Origin: Asaia krungthepensis NRIC 0535
GTDB lineage: Bacteria; Pseudomonadota; Alphaproteobacteria; Acetobacterales; Acetobacteraceae
Direction: 5' to 3'
Assembly: GCF_025995175.1 (NCBI RefSeq)
Contig: NZ_BAPV01000043.1
Location: 80,903-144,902 of the forward strand
Length of the DNA: 64,000 nt
The notes beneath the pieces are model-generated. The model saw only the letters and a list, made by a program, of their open reading frames with translations, ran no database searches and had not been told where the DNA came from. The translations under genes were made by a program, and so were the position numbers. Position 1 is the first letter of the stretch. Each line of letters opens with the position of its first letter. Of this stretch, positions 53,037 to 59,858 are shown in pieces.

Positions 53037-53590
53037 GAGGGAATTCCGGGCATGACGATGAAACCGGGCCTCTGGCGTAGCTGGTGCACGAAGCGGCGTG
53101 TGGCTGGGTAAAGATCCATGGAGATACCGAGATCGCGCGCCAGCCCGGCGACGGGGAACACCACGATCTCGATGAAACCGGGCATCTGTCCCGAAAGCCA
53201 TGGCTGGCCGGAGAGATGACAGGCCGCGAGACGGTCCTCAAGAGCGCGAAAGAAGTCTCGGACTGCCTCTGTCTCGCCCCTCACCGGTACCGGCGCTGAG
53301 AGGGCATGACGACGCGCCGTCGAAAACTGACCCAGCCCCTCGAGTGCCCATTTCAGGATGGTTCTTTCCTCGCCGTCGGGGAAGGACCACTCCACATTCG
53401 GCAGGCGAGAGAAATACTCGAAGATATCGACCAAACCGACGCAATACACGTCATCCCCGTCACTCAACACCGGACCGTAGATTTCAGCGCGCCTGTCCGT
53501 GACCTCGGCCAGAGGTACAGCCAGAAACGAGGCCGCAAGACGTACAGCGTAGCTGCGTTCATCGGGCATCCAGCCATGGAGGGTCAGCAT
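53027..53590 (-). CDS. GST-like protein in a split Rieske oxygenase operon
   Basis: A 187-residue protein with a glutathione-S-transferase look: LTLHGWMPDERSYAVRLAASFL starts a thioredoxin-like half (~1-75), although the normal CPxS/Ser catalytic position reads PDERS. An all-helical half follows (TILKWALEGLGQFSTARRHAL, PWLSGQMPGFIEIVVFPVAG). The terminal RPGFIVMPGIPSCH is GST-like. In the caffeine pathway NdmE, a GST-like protein, is needed structurally by the Rieske-less oxygenase NdmC; this gene may play that part because it overlaps the Rieske gene by 7 bases. Conventional GST activity is the alternative. Confidence 0.78.
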   Translation of the reverse strand: MLTLHGWMPDERSYAVRLAASFLAVPLAEVTDRRAEIYGPVLSDGDDVYCVGLVDIFEYFSRLPNVEWSFPDGEERTILKWALEGLGQFSTARRHALSAPVPVRGETEAVRDFFRALEDRLAACHLSGQPWLSGQMPGFIEIVVFPVAGLARDLGISMDLYPATRRFVHQLRQRPGFIVMPGIPSCH

Positions 53591-54180
53591 GCAATCTCCT
53601 CCAGCGTGTCCCGCATCCGTAAAAGCCAATCGGCCTCACGCCGCAGCGAGGTCTCGTCCCGCACGGCAAGATGGACCATCGCCACGTTCGGCTCGGGCAT
53701 ATGAAATGCGATGAGCCGGTCTGCAGAGATACGCCAGTAATGCTGATCGAGCACGAGAGCACGGCGTGTTTCGTCCTCACTGGCCCTGATGGCCAGGCTG
53801 CGAACCCCATGCCATGCGCCCTCTGCCGGGGCACGGGGTACCCTTTCATCGCTGGCGGCCATCGTCACCCATATCATCCCCGCCGTCTCCACCACGGTGT
53901 AGGCATGGGTTTTAATTGTTGAGGGAGGATTGAGCGCCGGATGAGCCGGAATGACGCGGCAGCGACCCTCGTGGTCGTATTGCCAGCCATGATAGAGGCA
54001 GGCGAGCCGGTTCTCCCTGATAAAACCAAGGCTCAGCTGCACGCCGCGATGGGGGCAGCGATCCTCCCATGCCTGCAGCTTTCCCACTGCATCGCGCCAA
54101 AGCACCATTTCCTGACCGTCATGGCGCACCGGCACAACCTCGCCCTCGGCGATATCCCGCGAGAGTGCGACCGGGATCAC
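53584..54180 (-). CDS. Stand-alone Rieske [2Fe-2S] protein
   Basis: A 198-residue protein. Residues ~1-105 are a Rieske domain of the ring-hydroxylating oxygenase type: CPHRG (~42) and CLYHGW (~61) supply the Cys-x-His and Cys-x2-His cluster ligands, and YDHEGRCRVIPAHP and MIWVTM follow as in an oxygenase alpha subunit. There is no iron-binding catalytic domain; the remaining ~90 residues (from RVPRAPAEG) are a novel helical/strand tail. The divergent gene at 54533 supplies the missing catalytic half. GTG start at 54180 overlaps an upstream small frame by 4 bases, and its own ribosome site is poor, suggesting coupling. Confidence 0.85.
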   Translation of the reverse strand: MIPVALSRDIAEGEVVPVRHDGQEMVLWRDAVGKLQAWEDRCPHRGVQLSLGFIRENRLACLYHGWQYDHEGRCRVIPAHPALNPPSTIKTHAYTVVETAGMIWVTMAASDERVPRAPAEGAWHGVRSLAIRASEDETRRALVLDQHYWRISADRLIAFHMPEPNVAMVHLAVRDETSLRREADWLLRMRDTLEEIAC

Positions 54181-54410
54181 GAAAGGGTTCTTTCAGACCA
54201 GTCCTGAACGAAACACCGTTCCGGCCCGGTCAGACACGCCATGACAAACATCCCGACAAGGGCATCGGCCCCACGGAGAACGAGAACGATCTCGTTCGAA
54301 GTCAGATGTTCCGTTGCGAGATCGAGCGACAGAAGCGAGGCGCGTGCTTCGGCGAATGCCCGGAATACGTGCGTATCGAAACGACCTTGGAGGCGCAGGG
54401 CTGTCGCGAT
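54177..54410 (-). CDS. Possible small gene (~77 aa) with a non-standard start
   Basis: Not recognised. The frame ending TCG-TGA at 54177-54179 overlaps the Rieske GTG start by 4 bases, the same junction style as every other gene pair in this operon. Its sequence looks protein-like: LRLQGRFDTHVFRAFAEARA, then LLSLDLATEHLTSNEIVLV and MACLTGPERCFVQDWSERTL. But no ATG, GTG or TTG lies in frame before an internal ATG at 54251. The best ribosome site, GGAAGGA, lies 8 bases before ATC at 54410. Options: a rare ATC start, a 24-residue leader from 54251, or a noncoding frame. Third-position GC is lower than in neighbours. Confidence 0.3.
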   Translation of the reverse strand: MATALRLQGRFDTHVFRAFAEARASLLSLDLATEHLTSNEIVLVLRGADALVGMFVMACLTGPERCFVQDWSERTLS

Positions 54411-54470
54411 CGTCGTTTTCCTTCCATTCAGACAAAGGTCGATGTTGCGATCCTGCCAGTAATAATTTTT

Positions 54471-54498
54471 TTGACAAGTGGATGGGCACTATTAATGT
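54471..54498 (+). promoter_or_regulatory. Promoter of the oxygenase-deaminase operon
   Basis: TTGACA at 54471-54476 is a perfect -35 and TAATGT at 54493-54498 a fair -10, 16 bases apart. Transcription would begin near 54505, 28 bases before the chosen oxygenase start. Confidence 0.55.
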
Positions 54499-54532
54499 TA
54501 CCGGACACGCAATGATCGGTGAGGCGCCAGAA

Positions 54533-55423
54533 ATGAAGTCATCGGGTACGGCCGATCCGGTCTCGCAGCAGCAATGGTATCCGCTTGGCATGAGCGAGAG
54601 CCTTACTGCGTATTACGCCGAAACCCTCCTTCTGGATCTGCCAATACGCTTTCGACGGGCAGCCTCCGGAGATCCTGAGGTCCGGCAAGGGGAGATCGCC
54701 CTGCCCGCCTGCGAAAGATTCGGGTACCTCTGGACCACGCTCAACACCGAGGCACCGGACCCGTCGCTGATACCCCGCATCGACGAGGCGGATGAGCCGG
54801 ACCGCCGGCTGGTTTGCTGTGGCTCGATAACGGTCAATGCTTCAGGACTGCGTGTGGTCGAGAATTTTCTCGATATGGCCCATTTTCCGTTTGTTCATAC
54901 GGGTATTCTGGGTGCGGAGCCGCACACGGAGGTGGAACGCTATCGCGTGGAGACACGCGAGGACGGCAACGAAATCTGGGCTACCGAATGCAGGTTCTTC
55001 CAGCCTCAGGCAGCTTTATCGGCTGAAGGGGGCCTGATGACCGACTATGTGTACCGCATCGCCTCCCCCTTCTCGACACTGCTTTACAAAACGAACCCGA
55101 TCGACACAGACCGCAAGGACGTCATCGCCCTTTTCGTCCAGCCCATGACGCCGGGCAGTTGCCGTGCCCATCCGGTCATGTTCCTGCTGGACGATGAATC
55201 GGATCTCGATGCGCTTGTCGAGTTCCAGCAGACCATCTTTCTTCAGGACCGCAGCATCCTCGAAAGTCAGCGCCCTGTCGCCATGCCTCTCGATGCTGGC
55301 AGCGAAATTCCCACTTTGGCGGATCGGTCCTCTGTCGCTTATCGCCGCTGGCTCAAGTCCCGCGGCGTCACCTATGGCGCCTCAATGAGCCCCATGACAA
55401 TTCTTTCAACGGAGCCCGCATGA
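54533..55423 (+). CDS. Rieske-less oxygenase catalytic subunit (NdmC-like architecture)
   Basis: A 296-residue mononuclear-iron oxygenase domain. NFLDMAHFPFVHTG (~residue 110) is the D-x2-H-x4-H-type iron site of VanA/Ndm-type oxygenases. The N-terminus still starts like a full alpha subunit (QQWYPLGMSESLTAYYAETLLLDLPIRFRR), but the part that should hold CxH and CxxH is missing and it jumps to ACERFGYLWTTLN, the end of a Rieske domain. The cluster is therefore probably provided in trans by the divergent 198-residue Rieske protein. ATG 54533 is chosen because GGTGAGG lies 8 bases upstream and a promoter fits; 54482 and 54512 are alternatives. The stop overlaps the next gene. Predicted: N-demethylation or hydroxylation of a purine. 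Confidence 0.85.
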   Translation: MKSSGTADPVSQQQWYPLGMSESLTAYYAETLLLDLPIRFRRAASGDPEVRQGEIALPACERFGYLWTTLNTEAPDPSLIPRIDEADEPDRRLVCCGSITVNASGLRVVENFLDMAHFPFVHTGILGAEPHTEVERYRVETREDGNEIWATECRFFQPQAALSAEGGLMTDYVYRIASPFSTLLYKTNPIDTDRKDVIALFVQPMTPGSCRAHPVMFLLDDESDLDALVEFQQTIFLQDRSILESQRPVAMPLDAGSEIPTLADRSSVAYRRWLKSRGVTYGASMSPMTILSTEPA

Positions 55424-55929
55424 TGATGACGATCGCACAAGATGCGACCGAGGCCGACCTCACCTTCCTCCGGGAGGCTTTCAGCGTCGCTGAAGGCTCC
55501 CGGCTCGAGGGTGACCATCCGTTCGGCGCCGTGCTTGTCGACGATCAGGGCGTTGTCGTGATGCGCCAGGGCAACGGGTTCAGCAGCGAGGGGCATGACA
55601 TGACCGCTCATGCGGAGCGGCTGCTCGCCAGCCGGGCAAGCAAGGCCTTCGGCGCAACGCGCCTGCGCGGTTTCACTCTCTACAGTTCTGCCGAACCCTG
55701 CGCGATGTGCGCCGGCGCGATATACTGGGCCGGGATCGGACGCGTCGTCTATGGCCAGTCCGAGGCTCATCTGAAAGGGATGACGGGCGATCATCCCGAA
55801 AACCCCACGCTTGACCTGCCCTGCCGTCAGGTCTTCGCAGCCGGGCAGACGCCAACCGCGGTGATCGGTCCCCTGCTCGAGGAGGAGGCCGCCGAATTGC
55901 AGCGCAGCTTTTGGGAGGCAAAACGCTGA
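55420..55929 (+). CDS. Cytidine-deaminase-fold guanine/nucleobase deaminase
   Basis: A 169-residue zinc deaminase. HAE (in DMTAHAERLL, ~67) supplies the first zinc ligand and catalytic Glu, and PCAMCAGAIYWAGIGRVVYG (~92-111) the two Cys ligands. The motif order and length fit small GuaD-type guanine deaminases and TadA relatives. HPFGAVLVDDQG near residue 28 is usual. In this operon, between a purine-type oxygenase and an amidohydrolase, guanine to xanthine deamination is the likely reaction; TadA tRNA editing is unlikely given the context. The first of three consecutive ATG codons (55420) overlaps the oxygenase stop. Confidence 0.85.
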   Translation: MMMTIAQDATEADLTFLREAFSVAEGSRLEGDHPFGAVLVDDQGVVVMRQGNGFSSEGHDMTAHAERLLASRASKAFGATRLRGFTLYSSAEPCAMCAGAIYWAGIGRVVYGQSEAHLKGMTGDHPENPTLDLPCRQVFAAGQTPTAVIGPLLEEEAAELQRSFWEAKR

Positions 55930-56038
55930 CGGACTGAAACACCGCCCGTTCTCACTTGCGAGATGACGATCCGGATTGCCGCTTATCCGGGACAGGGCCA
56001 ACGCGGATCATCCATCCATTTGCGTTCAGGACCCTGAC

Positions 56039-57403
56039 ATGACTTACGCCCCTTCGCTTCTCATCACCCACGCTTATCTCTATCTTGATCGCGGCCTCGA
56101 AATTGCCGATGGCTGGATCCATCTCGACAAAGGGCGGGTCGCCGGTTTCGGTCCGATGACCATGGCGCCCCCTCAAACCGCGAAACGGCTTTCCGCCGGA
56201 GGGCGGATCGTCACGCCCGGTCTGGTCAATGCCCATCACCATATGTACCAGAATCTGACGCGGTCCTACGCACCCGTGGTCAATGGGACATTGTTCGAAT
56301 GGCTCCAGGGGCTTTATCCGCTTTGGGCGACACTGGATGAGGAGAGTGTCTATCTCTCATCCTATGTTGCCATGATCGAACTGCTGCTCGGCGGGTGTAC
56401 CACCTCCATGGATCATCACTATGTGCATCCGAGGCCGAGACTCATCGATGCGCAGGTCAGAGCCGCAAGGGATATCGGTTTCCGCTTCCACGCCACACGC
56501 GGCTCGATGACTCGTTCGGTCAAGGATGGCGGGCTGCCGCCCGACAGCGTGGTGCAGAGCGAGGACCATATCCTTGAGGACTGTGAGAGGCTGATCGGGC
56601 TGTATCACGACCCAGAACCAGGTGCGATGATCCGTGTCGCGCTTGCTCCCTGTTCCCTCTTCAGCGTGTCGGAGACGATCATGAAGGAGAGCGCCGCAAT
56701 GGCAGAACGTCTGGATGTGCGGCTTCATACGCATTTAGCCGAGGATCACGATGAGGACCGTTATTGTCAGGAAGTCTATGGCTGCACGCCCACCGAGTAT
56801 TTCGAGCGTTCCGGCTGGGCGAGCGAGAGATCATGGGTTGCCCATTATATCTATCCATCTACCGACGAGGTGGACCGCCTGGCCCAAAAAGGAGTCTGCG
56901 CCGCGCAATGCCCCTGCTCGAACATGATGATCGGTGGGGGTGCCGCCGATGCCATGGATTTGCGACGACGTGGCATGCGTGTCGGGCTCGGCTGTGACGG
57001 TTCCGCGTCGACCGATCACGCCTCGCTCTGGCTGGAGGCGCGCATGGCGCTGCTTCTGGGACGTTTCCGCAATGGCCCCCACAGCATGACCGCCCGTGAT
57101 GCGCTGGACATGGCCACCCGTGGTGGTGCGGCATGTCTGGGGCGTGAGGACGAGATCGGGCATTTGAGACTGGGAGCCTGCGCCGATCTGGTCATCTGGG
57201 GGCTTCCCCCGTTTTCCCGGGCCGGCGCCCTCAGTGACCCGATTGAGGCCCTGCTGCGATGCGCGCCCGCGACGGCCTGGACCACCATCGTCAACGGCAG
57301 GGTTCTTGTCTCTGAAGGACAGCCTTGCCAGTCCGGACTGGAGCGCATTCTCAGTGAGCATGAGCGTGCAGCGCGGCGCATGCAGAAGCTCGATCACGGC
57401 TGA
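56039..57403 (+). CDS. 8-oxoguanine deaminase-like amidohydrolase
   Basis: A 454-residue TIM-barrel amidohydrolase. Metal and catalytic residues appear in TPGLVNAHHHMYQNLTR (HxH, ~69-71), CTTSMDHHYVHP, RLHTHLAEDHDED (His plus Glu), the His of SWVAHYIYP and the Asp of GLGCDGSASTDH. QNLTR, LFEWLQGLYPLWA and the DHHY segment are characteristic of 8-oxoguanine deaminases, which turn 8-oxoguanine into urate and may also act on guanine or isocytosine. Start 56039 gives the standard N-terminus; the frame is open 21 codons earlier. It is 109 bases after the deaminase gene, probably in the same operon. Confidence 0.88.
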   Translation: MTYAPSLLITHAYLYLDRGLEIADGWIHLDKGRVAGFGPMTMAPPQTAKRLSAGGRIVTPGLVNAHHHMYQNLTRSYAPVVNGTLFEWLQGLYPLWATLDEESVYLSSYVAMIELLLGGCTTSMDHHYVHPRPRLIDAQVRAARDIGFRFHATRGSMTRSVKDGGLPPDSVVQSEDHILEDCERLIGLYHDPEPGAMIRVALAPCSLFSVSETIMKESAAMAERLDVRLHTHLAEDHDEDRYCQEVYGCTPTEYFERSGWASERSWVAHYIYPSTDEVDRLAQKGVCAAQCPCSNMMIGGGAADAMDLRRRGMRVGLGCDGSASTDHASLWLEARMALLLGRFRNGPHSMTARDALDMATRGGAACLGREDEIGHLRLGACADLVIWGLPPFSRAGALSDPIEALLRCAPATAWTTIVNGRVLVSEGQPCQSGLERILSEHERAARRMQKLDHG

Positions 57404-57759
57404 TCCCGCAGCCGTTGCGTCACCCCATTCGACTCATGATCGGGCATGAGGGATGCCAGAAAGAACGTTGAACCTTGCGTGAGGTGATATGGGGCGTGGC
57501 AACCTGCCTAGCCCCACACCGTTGGCTGAGCAGGCCAGATCGCAAGACCAGTTCCAGTATTCATTAGCATTTTATCGCCTTGGGCTGGTGTAACCGGTGA
57601 CTGCAATGACCGCTTGGCCATGGCGGAGGTCAATTCGTCTGGCGCGCATTCGAAAACAGGATGTTTCCGGTCTGAGACACATTGCGAAACTGGCCACCAT
57701 CCCCGATGCTCCCTTAATCATTTGTGTCCCTATCCCAGAATTCAGGATTCCAGTCTTCC
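57404..57759. other. Leader region with a structured hairpin before the antiporter gene
   Basis: A 356-base gap. At 57483-57520 a two-part stem is seen: GGTG pairs with CACC, and GGGGC (57491-57495) with GCCCC (57511-57515), enclosing a 15-base loop GTGGCAACCTGCCTA. It may terminate the deaminase operon (no T-run) or be a 5' RNA element. It matches no riboswitch I can name. The rest shows no gene. Confidence 0.4.
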
Positions 57760-59505
57760 ATGAGTCATGATACGCCCCTGATTGGAATCCTTGTGGTCGG
57801 GCTCGGACTCGCCTTCATCCTCGGCACAATCGCGCAGCGCATCAGGATCTCCCCTCTCGTTGGGTATCTGCTCGCCGGTATCGCTGTCGGACCCTTCACA
57901 CCGGGTTTCGTAGCGGACCAGCCCCTCGCGGCTGAACTCTCGGAAATCGGCATCATCCTGTTGATGTTCGGTGTGGGGCTTCATTTCTCGCTCAAGGACC
58001 TGATCTCGGTCAGGGCGATCGCCGTGCCAGGGGCATTGCTCCAAGTGGCCTCCTCCATCGCCATAGGTGCGGGTGTCGCCTGGATGCTGGATATGCCGAT
58101 CGGGGCCTGCATCATTTTTGGCATTGCGCTCAGTGTCGCGAGCACAGTCGTGCTGCTGCGCACCCTGCAGGAGCAACGCCTGATTGAAACCGAGCGTGGC
58201 AGGCTCTCTGTCGGTTGGTTGATCATTCAGGATCTCGTGACGGTCCTGGCGCTCGTCATATTGCCGCTCTTCGCGCCCATCATGCGCAGCGGCAGCCATG
58301 AATCTATCAGCCTGACGGGGCTGGGGCTCGCCATCGCCCTGACGCTCGGCAAGGTGGCCGCATTCATGGCGCTCATGCTTGTCATCGGGCGGCGGGTGAT
58401 ACCGGCCATCCTGCACTACGTGGCACATACAGGCTCACGTGAACTGTTTCGTCTAGCGCTTCTGGCACTTGCGCTCGGGGTCGCGTTTATCGCCACGGAG
58501 TGGTTCGACGTTTCCTTTGCCCTGGGCGCCTTCGTAGCCGGCATGGTGCTCAGCGAGTCAGAGCTGAGTCACCGCGCTGCAGCAGAGACCCTTCCCCTGC
58601 GTGACGCCTTTGCCGTGTTGTTTTTCATCTCGGTCGGGATGTTGTTCAATCCGCTTGTGCTGATCAGGCAGCCCCTGCCGCTCATTCTCACATTCCTGGT
58701 GATACTGGTCGGTACGCCCCTCGCCGTCATTGCCATACTGCGTCTCTTGCGCCAGCCTTGGAACACGACGCTCTTCATTGCGAGCGGGCTCGCCCAGATT
58801 GGCGAGTTCTCGTTCATCCTTGCGGCGCTCGGCATGAAGATGAAGGTTCTGGACGGACGCGCTCAGGATCTGATTCTGGGGGCATCGATCCTGTCCATCC
58901 TGATCAACCCGTTCATCCTGATGGCGACACAGCGTATCGAGGCCTGGATCACGCGGCACAGCCCAGCACCAGCCGTGCCGGTCAAGGATGAAACCGGCAT
59001 TCTGCTCCCTCCCCCCACGCCGACACAGCTGGAAGGTCACGCCGTGATTGTGGGCTGCGGGCGTGTTGGACGCCTTGTCGTTGAGGGGCTGGTGCGTGAT
59101 GGCTGGCGAGCCCTGGTGGTCGAGACGGGTAAAATGGCCGACCCGTTTCCGGCCGACAACAGCATTGAACTCATGTTCGGCAATGCTGCAGAAGCCCGCA
59201 CGATCAAGGCAATGAACCTGGAGAAGGCGCGGCTGCTCATGGTGGCCATTCCCGAACCCTTCGAGGCCGGACAGATCATTGCGCAGGCCAAGGCAATCAA
59301 TCCCAACCTGATGATAGTCGCGCGCGCTCATTTCGATAGCGCGGTCGCTCATCTCAAGGAACTTGGCGCTGACCATGTCATCATGGGCGAGCGAGAAATG
59401 GCGATGGCAATGCTGGCAACGGCAGTCGATGACCTTCCTTTCGATGGGCGGCCGCCTATGAGCGATCCCACGATCGAGACGGGTCTGGACCCGCTCCCTG
59501 CCTGA
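57760..59505 (+). CDS. CPA2 monovalent cation/proton antiporter, KefB/YbaL type
   Basis: A 581-residue inner-membrane antiporter. Residues ~1-390 hold about 12 helices, including ISPLVGYLLAGIAVGPFTPGF, LLMFGVGLHFSLKDL, ASTVVLLRTL and the conserved FVAGMVLSESELSHR. After a polar linker comes a TrkA-N (RCK) domain with the Rossmann start HAVIVGCGRVGRLVVEGLVRDG (~430). It lacks the KefC-specific long tail and resembles YbaL. It probably exports K+ or Na+ in exchange for protons under acid or electrophile stress, with gating through the NAD(H)-binding domain. I chose ATG 57760; the frame is open 12 codons earlier. Confidence 0.92.
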   Translation: MSHDTPLIGILVVGLGLAFILGTIAQRIRISPLVGYLLAGIAVGPFTPGFVADQPLAAELSEIGIILLMFGVGLHFSLKDLISVRAIAVPGALLQVASSIAIGAGVAWMLDMPIGACIIFGIALSVASTVVLLRTLQEQRLIETERGRLSVGWLIIQDLVTVLALVILPLFAPIMRSGSHESISLTGLGLAIALTLGKVAAFMALMLVIGRRVIPAILHYVAHTGSRELFRLALLALALGVAFIATEWFDVSFALGAFVAGMVLSESELSHRAAAETLPLRDAFAVLFFISVGMLFNPLVLIRQPLPLILTFLVILVGTPLAVIAILRLLRQPWNTTLFIASGLAQIGEFSFILAALGMKMKVLDGRAQDLILGASILSILINPFILMATQRIEAWITRHSPAPAVPVKDETGILLPPPTPTQLEGHAVIVGCGRVGRLVVEGLVRDGWRALVVETGKMADPFPADNSIELMFGNAAEARTIKAMNLEKARLLMVAIPEPFEAGQIIAQAKAINPNLMIVARAHFDSAVAHLKELGADHVIMGEREMAMAMLATAVDDLPFDGRPPMSDPTIETGLDPLPA

Positions 59506-59858
59506 CAGGTCTTCATCCTGCTGCCCGGATACTGAACTGGAATGAGGGTTGAGCGGCGCTCGCTGGGTCTGCTGCGACGCCGTCGCGTCATGCGGCCCCA
59601 CATAGCCCTCTATCGCTACGGTATGTGTCGAAACGTATCATTTGTGGCTTTCCCGTCATAGCGGTCAGGTTTCCGATACGGGGACGGTCCATTTCACAGC
59701 GCTGTCACAAATAACGCTATAAATGGCTTTGCCGCGGGGTCGGACAACCTTACCGACACATCCAGATGGCGCCTTCTGGGGGTGGTTGGAGGGAAATCCA
59801 GTCTCGCATGTGTAACAAAAAGATACACATTTGGTTCATCCTCATGAGGATCAAAGCG
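59506..59858. other. Spacer and promoter before the last TonB receptor
   Basis: About 350 bases. No gene or recognisable operator. Bases ~59630-59720 carry AT-rich segments compatible with a promoter. Confidence 0.4.

Noticed and set aside
55420..55929. tRNA adenosine deaminase TadA
   Set aside because: The HAE and PCAMC motifs are shared, but the operon context with an oxygenase, a purine importer and an amidohydrolase favours a free-nucleobase deaminase.
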